Shown here piece after piece: positions 18,118 to 26,746 of a stretch of 63,932 nucleotides of DNA. Under the pieces are notes generated by a model that saw only the letters and a list, made by a program, of their open reading frames with translations, was not told the DNA's origin and made no database searches. The position numbers and the translations under genes are program-made. This stretch comes from an uncultured Oscillospiraceae bacterium (lineage in GTDB: Bacteria > Bacillota > Clostridia > Oscillospirales > Oscillospiraceae), in assembly GCA_934589675.1 (NCBI GenBank), contig CAKTOF010000013.1, forward strand, positions 1-63,932, read 5' to 3'. Position 1 is the stretch's first letter. Every line of letters starts with the position of its first letter.

Positions 18118-19008
18118 TCACGCGTCAAGGTCGAGCGTGTCGTTGACAAAGTCCGTGATCTCGCGCATGGCGTTCGTCGCCTCGGGGAACTGGCCGAACA
18201 TCATGGCGTAGGTGTGTTCCATTCCCTTCCCAAAGCGGAACTTCACGTCGACGTCCGCGCGGCAGAGCGCCGTCACGAGGCGGACGCAGCCGGCCGAGAG
18301 GCTCTCGTGGCTTCCGGCCTGCACGAGCGTGGGCGGGAAGCCCGTAAACTCGGCGTACACGGGCGAGAGCAGCGGGTCGCGGATGTCCTGGCCGGGACTT
18401 GTGTAGATCCTGAACACGTCGTCACCGACGGCGGAGAACGCGTCCTCCACAAACAGCTCCTCGTGCGCGTAGTTGGCGTCGACGGCCGGGGACGAGCACC
18501 ACAGCGCCGCCGGAAGCGGCAGCCCCGCCTCGCGCAGGGCGAGCGTCAGCGTCAGCGTCAGCGTGCCGCCGGCCGACTCGCCGCCGACGACGATGCGCTC
18601 ATAGCCGAGCTCGAGCAGGCCGCGGTAGAACTCGACGCAGTCGTCCAGCATGGCCGGATGGCGGTACTTCGGGGCGAGGCGGTAGTCCACGGAGTAGCAC
18701 GCAAGGCCGGTTTTCTGCGAAAAATGCCGCAGGAGCGGCACGGTGTCCATGGCCGAGCCGATCGTGAACCCGCCGCCGTGGATGTGCATCAGGCAGCACT
18801 TTTCGCGCACGCCCGGGCGCGTCATAAAAAGCCCGCGCACGCCGCGCAGCGTGACCTCGCCGCCCGTGTAGCCCGCAGGCAGCTCGGGCATCGGCGCGCG
18901 GAAATCGTCCGGCAGCGTAGGCGGGCCGGCCGACAGGTCCGGCATATTGGCGACCATGCGCTCCTCCATCGCTTTTTTCGTAAAGGCTTCGTAGGCTTTG
19001 CTTGGCAT
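18118..19008 (-). CDS. alpha/beta hydrolase, HSL-type esterase
   Basis: A 296-residue cytoplasmic hydrolase of the hormone-sensitive-lipase branch. It has the oxyanion-hole motif HGGG (MHIHGGGFTIG), the nucleophile elbow GGESAGG, the SVDYRLAP block and a C-terminal MEHTY that supplies the catalytic histidine. The family cleaves short acyl esters. No signal peptide. Start follows AGGAGGAATGCACG. It leads a two-gene operon with the orphan solute-binding lipoprotein, suggesting that an imported ester is hydrolysed; that link is inference. Confidence 0.85.
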   Translation of the reverse strand: MPSKAYEAFTKKAMEERMVANMPDLSAGPPTLPDDFRAPMPELPAGYTGGEVTLRGVRGLFMTRPGVREKCCLMHIHGGGFTIGSAMDTVPLLRHFSQKTGLACYSVDYRLAPKYRHPAMLDDCVEFYRGLLELGYERIVVGGESAGGTLTLTLTLALREAGLPLPAALWCSSPAVDANYAHEELFVEDAFSAVGDDVFRIYTSPGQDIRDPLLSPVYAEFTGFPPTLVQAGSHESLSAGCVRLVTALCRADVDVKFRFGKGMEHTYAMMFGQFPEATNAMREITDFVNDTLDLDA

Positions 19009-19043
19009 CGTGCATTCCTCCTGCTGGCGGTAAGTCTAACCTG

Positions 19044-19072
19044 AGTATACGCGCCCCGGATTGGGCTGTCAC
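19044..19072 (-). promoter_or_regulatory. promoter of the esterase-SBP operon
   Basis: Minus strand GTGACA (19067-19072), 17-base spacer, TATACT (19044-19049). Confidence 0.75.
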
Positions 19073-19103
19073 TGGTATATCGCCCCGTTTTTCCGCATTT
19101 TCA

Positions 19104-19117
19104 TGTGCCGCGGCACA
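19104..19117. promoter_or_regulatory. 14-bp perfect palindrome, candidate activator site
   Basis: TGTGCCGCGGCACA, centred about 73 bases upstream of the expected transcription start of the esterase-SBP operon. The position suits an activator, most simply the adjacent PucR-type protein. Confidence 0.45.
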
Positions 19118-19170
19118 ATCTCTTTGTGTGAAATGTGCATAGCGTCTAAATTACAGCGCCGAAATTTGTG

Positions 19171-19200
19171 AAAAAAGCGCCGCTGCCGGGCGGCAGCGGC
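19171..19200 (-). terminator. terminator hairpin, downstream copy
   Basis: Stem GCCGCTGCC with its complement ending at 19200. On the minus strand TTTTTT follows (19171-19176). Same core as the hairpin at 19388-19420. Confidence 0.7.
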
Positions 19201-19387
19201 GATGAATGCCTCGCAGAGTTCCGCCGCCCGCAGGCGGCGGAATAAATTCAGAATTCGTTTTTTCCGGGGGCGTGTACCTCGGATAAAACTCTTTACAGCC
19301 CAGCAAGTGTGCGGGCCGTGCCCGTGCACGCAGCGGGCTGCATCCCCTCGCTCAGAAATGCAAGCATTTCTGAGCGGAGCGAAGCTC

Positions 19388-19420
19388 AAAAAAGCGCCGC
19401 TGCCGGAGCGGCAGCGGCGC
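19388..19420 (-). terminator. rho-independent terminator of the MATE gene
   Basis: Stem GCGCCGCTGCCG (19394-19405) with CGGCAGCGGCGC (19409-19420). On the minus strand TTTTTT follows. Confidence 0.9.
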
Positions 19421-19433
19421 GGGGTATTTCGTT

Positions 19434-20801
19434 TTAATCGGGCATCTCGTCTCTTGTTAATTCGCGCACCCAGCGGTAGCGGTTGCAGACGATGGCGTTC
19501 GGGATGCACTTGAGGATCTGGTCGGCCTTCAGGAAGCAGAATGTGACAAGCGGCGGCCAGCGGAACACAAACGCGCTCAGCGCGGCCGTCGGGATGGTGA
19601 ACAGCCACATGAACAGGTTGTCGACGATGGCGGGGTATTTCGTGTGCCCGCCGCCGGCGATGATGCCACCCTCGACCGGCCACTCGTAGCACGAGCCGAG
19701 CGTCGCGACGCTCAAAACGGTCAGAAATTGCAGCGCCAGCTCCCGCGTCTCGTCCGAAACGGTGTAAAAGCCGATGATCCAGTGCCGCAGCAGAAACAGC
19801 AGCGTGGCCGAGGCGATGCCGAGCAGCACGAAGATGCCCTGAAGCGTCCGCGCATAGGGGCGGATCCTGTCGAGCTGCCGCGCGCCGATCGTGCGGCCGA
19901 TCGTGACGGACGCGGCGCTGCCCGCCGCCATGCCGAACACGGCGCAGATCTGGAACACGACGCTCGCGATGGCGTTGGCCGCGATGGCCGGCGCGCTGAT
20001 GTGGCCGAGAATGGCCGTCTGCGCCGCCTGCGCCACGCCCCAGAGCGCGCCGGAGATCATGACCGGCGCGGCGACGCGGAGATAGTCGCCGAGGTAGCCG
20101 AGATCGACGCGCACAAGGTCGCGCGCCTTCATTTTGAGCTTTTTGTCGATGCACAGCACATAGACGAGGATGATGGCAAGCTCCACGCAGCGGCTGACGA
20201 GCGTGGCGATGGCCGCGCCCTGGACGCCGAGCTCCGGGAAGCCGAGGTTGCCGTAGATGAGCAGGTAATTGAGGCACAGGTTGATGGCGATCGTCGAGCA
20301 GGACATGACCGTCCCGATGAACGCGGTCTCCACGGCCTGAAGCGAGTACATCAGGGAGTTACTCAGTGAGAAAATGAGGTACGTCCAGCACATGATGCGA
20401 AGATATTTCATGCCCTCGGCGATGACAGCCTCGTCCGACGTGAAAAGCCGCAGGATGGGATGCGGGGCAAGCAGCGTCGCAAGGAAGAACACCGCGCCGA
20501 TGGACATGCTGATCTTGACGGCCAGCGAGATGATGCGGCGGATGGGCTCGGTCTGGCCGCGGCCCCAGTACTGCGAGGCGAGCACGACGATGCCCGTGCC
20601 CGTGCCGGCCGCGATCTGCTGAAGCATGAACTGCAGCTGGTTGACGAGCGTCGCGCCGGAGAGCGCGATCTCCGTATACCGGCCGAGCATGAGGTTGTCG
20701 ACCATGTTGACCATGAGCGCGGCAAGGCTCTGCAGCGCGATGACGAGCAGGAGCGGGAAAAACCGCTTGTAAAACGACTTCTCCCGGACGAAAATCTGCA
20801 T
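19434..20801 (-). CDS. MATE family multidrug/metabolite exporter
   Basis: A 455-residue MATE transporter with 12 predicted membrane helices in two six-helix halves. These antiporters expel cationic drugs or metabolites using Na+ or H+. Family marks are MVDNLMLGRY in the first helix region, ATLVSRCVE, and a second-half repeat with ATIGRTIGARQLDRIRP-like residues. Start follows AAAGGAAATTTTGTT. It lies 70 bases after the cytidylate-kinase-like gene, across a terminator and with no promoter of its own visible, so expression may be by read-through. Substrate unknown. Confidence 0.9.
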   Translation of the reverse strand: MQIFVREKSFYKRFFPLLLVIALQSLAALMVNMVDNLMLGRYTEIALSGATLVNQLQFMLQQIAAGTGTGIVVLASQYWGRGQTEPIRRIISLAVKISMSIGAVFFLATLLAPHPILRLFTSDEAVIAEGMKYLRIMCWTYLIFSLSNSLMYSLQAVETAFIGTVMSCSTIAINLCLNYLLIYGNLGFPELGVQGAAIATLVSRCVELAIILVYVLCIDKKLKMKARDLVRVDLGYLGDYLRVAAPVMISGALWGVAQAAQTAILGHISAPAIAANAIASVVFQICAVFGMAAGSAASVTIGRTIGARQLDRIRPYARTLQGIFVLLGIASATLLFLLRHWIIGFYTVSDETRELALQFLTVLSVATLGSCYEWPVEGGIIAGGGHTKYPAIVDNLFMWLFTIPTAALSAFVFRWPPLVTFCFLKADQILKCIPNAIVCNRYRWVRELTRDEMPD

Positions 20802-20830
20802 AACAAAATTTCCTTTCTTCTCTGCCGAAA

Positions 20831-20858
20831 GAAAACACCCGTAGAGCTACGGGTGTTT
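20831..20858 (-). terminator. terminator of the cytidylate-kinase-like gene
   Basis: Stem AAACACCCGTAG (20833-20844) with CTACGGGTGTTT (20847-20858). On the minus strand TTTTCTTT follows. Confidence 0.85.
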
Positions 20859-20871
20859 CTTCCGGAAAAAT

Positions 20872-21480
20872 TCAGGCGCAGTGGTAAGCTGCTGTGAGGA
20901 TGTCCACGGCGTGGTCCAGGCCGAAGCGGCCGCTGTCGAGCATCAGGTCGTAATTGTCCGGGTTCTGCCAGTCGCGCCCGGTGTTGATCTTGTAGTACGT
21001 CCCGCGCTCTTTTTCGATGCGGCGGAGCATCCTGCGCGCCTCGCCCTCCGTCTTGCCGAAGCGCTCCATCAGCGTCTTTTCGCGCATTTCGCGCGAGGCG
21101 AAGATGAACACGTCCAGAACGCTCGGATGGTCGCGCAGAATATAGTTCGCGCAGCGGCCGACGATGATGCACGGCCCCTGCTCGGCCAGCTCCAGGATGG
21201 TCCTGCGCTGCGCCTGACCGAGCTGCTCCTGCGTCGTGGCCATCGTCTCGGCCGTGGAGTAGAAAAACGAGGCCATCGCCACGGACTGCTCAAACGGCGA
21301 GGCGGGCTTTTCGTCGTACTGCTCGGCGTAGACCACGGGGATGCCGTGATCCGCGGCGGCCTTCTCCAGAATAAAATCATCATAATACGGAATGCCGAGC
21401 CGGACGGACAGCGCCTGACCGATCTCGTTTCCCTTGCTGCAGAACTGGCGGCCGATGGTGACGATCGTATTGCTTCCCAT
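20872..21480 (-). CDS. cytidylate kinase-like protein
   Basis: A 202-residue P-loop protein of the Cytidylate_kin2 family. The motif TIGRQFCSKGNEIGQAL near residue 8 is a degenerate Walker A. GRCANYIL and the lid-like RMLRRIEKERGTYY follow. True CMP kinases are somewhat longer and better conserved; these paralogues are common in Clostridia and their substrate is not known. The start at 21480 follows AAAGGAGGTTTCGCC. It has its own strong promoter, and the MATE gene follows. Confidence 0.82.
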   Translation of the reverse strand: MGSNTIVTIGRQFCSKGNEIGQALSVRLGIPYYDDFILEKAAADHGIPVVYAEQYDEKPASPFEQSVAMASFFYSTAETMATTQEQLGQAQRRTILELAEQGPCIIVGRCANYILRDHPSVLDVFIFASREMREKTLMERFGKTEGEARRMLRRIEKERGTYYKINTGRDWQNPDNYDLMLDSGRFGLDHAVDILTAAYHCA

Positions 21481-21512
21481 GGCGAAACCTCCTTTGCACA
21501 TGCTCTGCCATT

Positions 21513-21541
21513 ATGATAGCAGACCAAGCAATCCGTGTCAA
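21513..21541 (-). promoter_or_regulatory. sigma-70 promoter of the cytidylate-kinase-like gene
   Basis: Minus strand TTGACA (21536-21541), 17-base spacer, TATCAT (21513-21518). It lies in the gap after aroQ. Confidence 0.88.
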
Positions 21542-21562
21542 CGAGGCGTTGGAAAAAACCGG

Positions 21563-21991
21563 TCAGCGCGCGGCGAGATGGGCGAGCGCCTCGCGGTAGC
21601 CCTCGAAGTGGCGCCCGGCGATCGTCTTTTCGGCGTAGAGCGAGACGTAGGAATGCTGCCGGAACGCCTCGCGCTGCGAGATGTCGGACAGGTGGACCTC
21701 GACCGTCGGCAGCGCGACGGCTTTGAGCGCGTCCAAAATGGCGACGGACGTGTGCGTGTAGCCGCCGGGGTTGATGACGATGCCGTCATAGACGCCCCAG
21801 GCGGCCTGGATGGCGTCGATGAGGTCGCCCTCGTGGTTGGACTGGTAGAGCGCGACCTCAAGCCCCAGCTCGTCCGCGCTTTTGCGGATAAAATCGCACA
21901 GCGCGGCAAAATCCTGCCTGCCGTAGATGTCCGGCTCGCGCAGGCCGAGCAGGTTGATGTTCGGGCCGTTGAGAACGAGTATTTTCTTCAT
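21563..21991 (-). CDS. aroQ: 3-dehydroquinate dehydratase, type II
   Basis: A 142-residue type II dehydroquinase (dehydroquinate to dehydroshikimate). It keeps LNGPNINLLGLREPDIYG with the catalytic tyrosine loop, QSNHEGDLID, INPGGYTHTS, and the VHLSDISQRE..R block. The start codon overlaps the aroEK stop as ATGA. Last gene of the aromatic operon. No clear terminator follows before the next promoter. Confidence 0.97.
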   Translation of the reverse strand: MKKILVLNGPNINLLGLREPDIYGRQDFAALCDFIRKSADELGLEVALYQSNHEGDLIDAIQAAWGVYDGIVINPGGYTHTSVAILDALKAVALPTVEVHLSDISQREAFRQHSYVSLYAEKTIAGRHFEGYREALAHLAAR

Positions 21992-23217
21992 GCTTCCAGC
22001 ACCTCCAGAATGCGCGATGCGTTTTTCTCCGGGCTGACGCAGTCGATGATGTGGTCGGCCCAGGATAAGTAGAGCGGCTCGCGCTCGCGCGCGATGGCCT
22101 CGATGCCCTTGGCCTGACTGACGGGCCGGCCGGCGGAGGACAGGCCGGAGATGTCCCGCCGGAGCAGGAAGATGCGGCTGTTCTGATGCAAAAGCGCATA
22201 GTTTTCCGGCCGGGTGACGACGCCGCCGCCCGTGGCGAGGATCAGGCCGCTCTTTTTGCCCCACTCGGCGAGGACCTTGGTCTCAAGCTGACGGAAGGCC
22301 GCCTCGCCGTGCGCGGCGAAATACGCCGGAATGCCGCACCCGGCCGCGCGGGATACTTCCTCGTCGAGGTCGACGAGCTGCCGCCCCGTCTTTTCCGCGA
22401 GCGCGCGGCCGCAGCTCGACTTGCCGACGCCGGGCATCCCGATGAGCGCGATGTTCTCCATCCCGGCGGCCATCTGCCGCGTGATGCGGCCGTTTTCGCT
22501 GTCCGCGATGGCGCGCCGCTGGAAGCGCTCCTCCGCGCGCTTGGCCTGCGCGACGAGCATGTAAAGGCCGTTCGCGTGCGGAATTCCGAGCTGCTCGGCC
22601 TGCAAAAGCAGCGCCGTGCGCGCGGGGTTGTAGACAAGGTCGACGACACCGAGAAGCTTCGGAAGCTGCGCAAGGTCGACGAGCGAGCCGCCGTTTTCCG
22701 GGTACATGCCGACGGGCGTCGCGTTCACGAGGATCTCCGCGTCGGCGTGGCGGGAAATATTCTCAAAATTCTCCGTCCCGCGCCGCGAGATCGTGACGAT
22801 CTCCCGCGCGCCGCGATGGGAAAGCACCGCGCGCACCGTCGGGGCGACGCCGCCGTCGCCGAGGACGAGGGCCTTTTTGCCCGCGGGGTCGATGGAGGCC
22901 ACGCGGAAGGTCTCGTCCAGCCCGTAAAAGTCCGTATTGTCGCCGAGCAGGCCGCCGCCGGGGCACGGAACGATCGTGTTCACGCTGCCGATGGCGCGCG
23001 CGGCGTCCGTCAGCTCGGCCATGTAAGGAATGACGGCGAGCTTATACGGGATCGTGACGTTGATGCCGTCAAACGCCGGATGCCGGAGGAACGGCTCCAG
23101 CTCCTCCGGCTCCTTTTCAAAGAGGTGATACTCCTCAGGCGGGCAGCCGAGCGCGATGTGGATCTGCGGCGAGTAGCTGTGGGCGAGCTTTCGCCCGAGA
23201 AGGCCGTAGGTGCCCAT
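21988..23217 (-). CDS. aroE-aroK: bifunctional shikimate dehydrogenase-shikimate kinase (AroE-AroK fusion)
   Basis: A 409-residue fusion. Residues 1 to about 250 are shikimate dehydrogenase: SYSPQIH, NVTIPYK with the catalytic lysine, GDNTDFYG, the dinucleotide loop LGDGGVAPTV and NATPVGMYP. Residues from about 253 are shikimate kinase: P-loop GMPGVGKSSCGRAL, DLDEEVSR, and ATGGGVVTR. The two steps (dehydroshikimate to shikimate to shikimate 3-phosphate) are consecutive, so a fusion could channel the intermediate. Start overlaps the pheA stop by one base (TGATG), and aroQ overlaps its end by four. The linker is short (ITRQMAAG). Confidence 0.95.
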   Translation of the reverse strand: MGTYGLLGRKLAHSYSPQIHIALGCPPEEYHLFEKEPEELEPFLRHPAFDGINVTIPYKLAVIPYMAELTDAARAIGSVNTIVPCPGGGLLGDNTDFYGLDETFRVASIDPAGKKALVLGDGGVAPTVRAVLSHRGAREIVTISRRGTENFENISRHADAEILVNATPVGMYPENGGSLVDLAQLPKLLGVVDLVYNPARTALLLQAEQLGIPHANGLYMLVAQAKRAEERFQRRAIADSENGRITRQMAAGMENIALIGMPGVGKSSCGRALAEKTGRQLVDLDEEVSRAAGCGIPAYFAAHGEAAFRQLETKVLAEWGKKSGLILATGGGVVTRPENYALLHQNSRIFLLRRDISGLSSAGRPVSQAKGIEAIAREREPLYLSWADHIIDCVSPEKNASRILEVLEA

Positions 23218-24359
23218 CAGACGATCTCCGTGTAGCTGCCGAGGTACTCAAAATGCTCGCAGAGCGTGTCGAGCTCGTTCATGAGCTGGATGAACTGCGG
23301 CGAGTAGACGCTCGTGTCGAGGTCGAAGTAGAACATGAACTCAAAGTCGCGCTCCGGGATCGGGCGGCTTTCGAGCTTGTTGAGGTTGAGCCCGAGCGCG
23401 TTGATGCGCGCGAGCACGCGGTAGAGCGAGCCCGGCTTGTGCGGCACGGTCAGCATGATGCTCGTGCGGTCGGCGCCCGGGTAAATTTCGAGGTTTTTCG
23501 CGATGCAGATGAAGCGCGTGTAGTTGTTGCCCTGATCCTGCACGCCGGATGCGAGCGTAGACAGGCCGTAGAGCTCCGCGCACGAGCGCGACGAGAGCGC
23601 CGCGGCGTCCGCGCGGTCGGACTCGGCGACCAGCTTGGCCGCGACGGCCGTGTTCTCGCAGACCGTGACCTTCACGCCGGGCAGGGTCTTTAAGAATTCC
23701 TGGCACTGGTTGATGGCCTGCTCGTGGGAGTAAATTTCTTTGATATCAGCCAGCTTCGTGCCCTTTTTGGCCAGCAGGTTGTGGTCGACCTTCAGCCGGA
23801 CGGAGCGGACGATGGAGAAGTTGTGCTCCATCATGAGGTCGTAGATGCTCGTGACCGAGCCGGCCGTGCTGTTTTCCAACGGCAGCACGCCGTACTGGCA
23901 AAGGCCCGACTCGATGGCCGAGAACACGGCCTTGAAGTGGTTGCAGTACATGATGTCCGGCATGGCGAAGAGCTTTTCCGCCGCGATCTGCGAGTAGGCG
24001 CCCTCCACGCCCTGACACGCGACGAGCGCCGACTGCGGAAAGAGCTTCGGCGTCGTCTCAAGGGCCTTTTCGATCTTCCCGGCTAATTCGCTCGGGCCGA
24101 GGAGCAGGCCGTCCTGATAGGCGCGCGAGAGGTCGAAGATCGTGCCGTAGAGCACGCTGGCCGGCTGGGCGAACTGCTCGCCCGCGGCGGCGCGGACGGC
24201 CGCGAGCTTCTGCCGCTCGCGCGAGGCGTCGAGCGCGGGGAGGTTGTGCTCTTTTTTGTACTCGGCGACCTGCCCGCTGAGCGCCATGCGCTCGGTGAAG
24301 AGTCTCACAAGGTCGGCGTCGATCCTGTCAATGCGTTCACGAAGCTCCGTCAGTTCCAT
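23217..24359 (-). CDS. pheA: bifunctional chorismate mutase-prephenate dehydratase
   Basis: A 380-residue P-protein. Chorismate mutase occupies residues 1-85 (LRERIDRIDADLVRLFTERM). Prephenate dehydratase occupies about 105-285 (GVEGAYSQ, LPLENSTAGSV, NYTRF with the catalytic Thr-Arg-Phe). An ACT domain at about 295-375 (HKPGSLYRVL, ESRPIP) should confer phenylalanine feedback inhibition. It commits chorismate to phenylpyruvate. Start 21 bases after the aroC stop; its stop shares one base with the aroEK start. Confidence 0.97.
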   Translation of the reverse strand: MELTELRERIDRIDADLVRLFTERMALSGQVAEYKKEHNLPALDASRERQKLAAVRAAAGEQFAQPASVLYGTIFDLSRAYQDGLLLGPSELAGKIEKALETTPKLFPQSALVACQGVEGAYSQIAAEKLFAMPDIMYCNHFKAVFSAIESGLCQYGVLPLENSTAGSVTSIYDLMMEHNFSIVRSVRLKVDHNLLAKKGTKLADIKEIYSHEQAINQCQEFLKTLPGVKVTVCENTAVAAKLVAESDRADAAALSSRSCAELYGLSTLASGVQDQGNNYTRFICIAKNLEIYPGADRTSIMLTVPHKPGSLYRVLARINALGLNLNKLESRPIPERDFEFMFYFDLDTSVYSPQFIQLMNELDTLCEHFEYLGSYTEIV

Positions 24360-24380
24360 TTTGTTTGTCTCCTTTATGTT

Positions 24381-25475
24381 TTACAGCGAGAGTGATTCCG
24401 TTTCCAAAAGCGCGTCGAGCAGCGCGACGGCGCACGCGGCCTCGACGACCGGCACGGCGCGCGGGACGACGCAGGGGTCGTGCCGCCCGGAGATTTTCAG
24501 CTCCGTAGGCTCCATGCGGGTCAGTGAGACGCTCCGCTGCGCCCGCCCGATGGACGGCGTCGGCTTGAAGGCCGCGCGCAGCAGAAGCGGCATTCCGGTG
24601 GAGATGCCGCCGAGCACGCCGCCGTGGCGGTTCGTCTCGGTGACGATCCTGCCGCCAGACAGGATGTACGGGTCGTTGTGCGCGCTGCCGCGCATCGCGG
24701 CGGCGGCAAAGCCCGCGCCGAATTCGACGCCGCGGACGGCCGGGATGCCGAACACGATGGCCGCGACGCGGCTCTCCAGCCCGTCCGTCATCGGCCCGCC
24801 GAGCCCGGCGGGCAGCCCGAGCGCGCAGCACTCAATTACGCCGCCGACGGAGTCCTCCTCCGCCCGCGCGCTTGCAATTTCTGCCTGCATGGCGTTTGAT
24901 GCGGCCTCGTCCTCGCACGGAAATTCGAGCGCGCCGGCTGCGGCGATGCCCTCCGGCGTGGCGCTGACCGGATCAAAGCCCGGCGCGGTGACGCTGCCGA
25001 TTCTCACAAGGTGCGCGCCGATCGTGATGCCGCGGCGCGCCAAGATCTGCTTGCAGATGCCGCCGAGGACGCACAGCGGGGCCGTCATCCGGCCGGAAAA
25101 CGGGCCGCCGCCGGCCATATTGACCGAATTTCCGTACTTCACATGCGCGGGATAGTCCGCGTGCGACGGGCGCGGGACGTCGAGCGCGTAGTCGCCCGAG
25201 CGGGTGTTCGTATTGTAGATGACGGCGCGTAAAATCCCGCCCGTCAGGCGGCCGGATTCGTCAAGCCCGGAGGTAAATTCCGGCGCGTCCGCCTCCTTTC
25301 TCGGCGTCGACCAGGCGTTTTGCCCCGGCGCGCGGCGGCGCAGGAAGGCAGAAAGCTCGCCGGGGTCGACCGCCTCGCCCGCGGGCAGCCCCTCGGCTTC
25401 CACGCCGATGCACATCTCGTGTGACCCGCCGAAAATGCCGTATCGGAGCGCCGCGCCGGTGAATGTCGTTGTCAT
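24381..25475 (-). CDS. aroC: chorismate synthase
   Basis: A 364-residue chorismate synthase, converting EPSP to chorismate with reduced FMN. Family blocks are present: RPSHADYPAHVKYG, GGPFSGRMTAPLC, EFGAGFAAAAMRGSAHND, TNRHGGVLGGIS and RHDPCVVPRAVPV. The first signature, usually FGESHG, reads FGGSHE here; the active-site histidine is kept. Start overlaps the aroA stop as ATGA (25472-25475). Lower similarity to the canonical N-terminus may mark a distinct clade rather than loss of function. Confidence 0.95.
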   Translation of the reverse strand: MTTTFTGAALRYGIFGGSHEMCIGVEAEGLPAGEAVDPGELSAFLRRRAPGQNAWSTPRKEADAPEFTSGLDESGRLTGGILRAVIYNTNTRSGDYALDVPRPSHADYPAHVKYGNSVNMAGGGPFSGRMTAPLCVLGGICKQILARRGITIGAHLVRIGSVTAPGFDPVSATPEGIAAAGALEFPCEDEAASNAMQAEIASARAEEDSVGGVIECCALGLPAGLGGPMTDGLESRVAAIVFGIPAVRGVEFGAGFAAAAMRGSAHNDPYILSGGRIVTETNRHGGVLGGISTGMPLLLRAAFKPTPSIGRAQRSVSLTRMEPTELKISGRHDPCVVPRAVPVVEAACAVALLDALLETESLSL

Positions 25476-26734
25476 GGCGATGCCTCCGTTTCTCCGCCGA
25501 GGGCGGCAAAGTCTTCAAAAAACGCGGGGTAGGATTTGTTCACGGCCTGCGCGCCCGTGATCGTGACGGGGCCGGAGGCGATGAGCGACGCGGCCGCGGC
25601 CGTCATGGCGATGCGGTGGTCGTTCCACGCGTCAACGGTTCCGCCCGAAAGGGGCTTGCCGCCGCCGATGACAAGGCCGTCCGGCGTCTCGGAGATGGCG
25701 GCTCCGAGCCGGCCGAGCACGTCGGATGTCGCCGCGAGCCGGTCGCTCTCCTTGATGCGAAGGCGCGATGCGCCGCGGATGACCGTCCGGCCGGAAGCCC
25801 TGCACGCCACGGCCGAGAGGACGGGCACGAGGTCGGGGATGTCGGACGCGTCAAATTCAATGCCGGAAAGGTCACCGGGCGAAACGGTGACGGCATCGCC
25901 CGCCCAGAAAACGCGCGCGCCGAAGCGCGATAGAATATCCAGCACCGCGCGGTCGCCCTGCGAAGAATCGCGCCGCAGCCCCGTGACCGTCACGGGCGCG
26001 GGGCCGATCGCCCCGGCGCACAGCCACACGCTCGCGTTCGACCAGTCGCCCTCGACCGTCTCGCCCGCGCGCGCGCGGTAGTCGCCCGAAACGGTGAATT
26101 TCATCCCGTCGCGGCTGACCGATACGCCGTAGCGCCGCAGCGCGTCGACCGTCAGGTCGAGGTACGAGCCGGACTCGACGCGGCCGGTCATGGTGAGCGT
26201 CCCGCCGCCGAGCAGCGGCAGCGCGAAGAGAAGCCCGCTCAAAAACTGCGACGAGACGTCGGCCGGGAGCGAGAAAGCATGCCCCGAAAGCCGCCCGGAG
26301 ACGGCGAGCGGGTTCGACCCCGGCGCGCTCAGCGTCACACCGCCCCGCTCTAAAAGCTCGCGCAGCGGCGAGAGCGGCCGCTCGGGCAGCCGCCCGTGCA
26401 TGAAAAATTCGCATTTTGCCCCCAGCGCGGCGGCCACGGGCACCAGAAACCGCAGCGTCGACCCCGACTCCCCCGCGTCCGGGCGGGCGTTTTCCGGGAG
26501 CGCAGAACGGTCGATGGGCGTGACGGCGAAGCCGTCCGGCGTCTTTTCGACGGCAGCGCCGAGCGCGCGCAGGCACGCGGCCGTGGCGAGAATATCGTCC
26601 GAGACCGTTTTGCAGACGATGCTTCCCGGCGCATCGCTCAGCGCGGCGCAGATGAGCATCCGGTGCGCGCAGGATTTCGACGCGATGGCGGGGATGACCC
26701 CGCCGAAGTGCCCGGCGCGGACGGTCATGTCCAT
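25472..26734 (-). CDS. aroA: 3-phosphoshikimate 1-carboxyvinyltransferase (EPSP synthase)
   Basis: A 420-residue EPSP synthase that joins shikimate 3-phosphate and phosphoenolpyruvate. Visible motifs: SKSCAHRMLI for substrate binding, GESGSTLRFL, SQFLSGLLFALP, and the C-terminal KESDRLAAT and NDHRIAMT blocks with catalytic residues. The first loop lacks the GTA..R pattern of E. coli, which is more like class II enzymes; I do not infer inhibitor tolerance. Start lies 12 bases after the aroB stop. Confidence 0.96.
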   Translation of the reverse strand: MDMTVRAGHFGGVIPAIASKSCAHRMLICAALSDAPGSIVCKTVSDDILATAACLRALGAAVEKTPDGFAVTPIDRSALPENARPDAGESGSTLRFLVPVAAALGAKCEFFMHGRLPERPLSPLRELLERGGVTLSAPGSNPLAVSGRLSGHAFSLPADVSSQFLSGLLFALPLLGGGTLTMTGRVESGSYLDLTVDALRRYGVSVSRDGMKFTVSGDYRARAGETVEGDWSNASVWLCAGAIGPAPVTVTGLRRDSSQGDRAVLDILSRFGARVFWAGDAVTVSPGDLSGIEFDASDIPDLVPVLSAVACRASGRTVIRGASRLRIKESDRLAATSDVLGRLGAAISETPDGLVIGGGKPLSGGTVDAWNDHRIAMTAAAASLIASGPVTITGAQAVNKSYPAFFEDFAALGGETEASP

Positions 26735-26746
26735 GAAAAAGCCTCC

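Larger units (their letters stand above)
19118..19433. other. intergenic stretch with duplicated terminator hairpins
   Basis: No gene. It holds two near-identical terminator hairpins (19171-19200 and 19388-19420) separated by about 190 bases, and a 12-bp perfect inverted repeat at 19350-19375 (GCTCAGAAATGC, AA, complement). The block between the hairpins has no coding signal. Confidence 0.6.
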
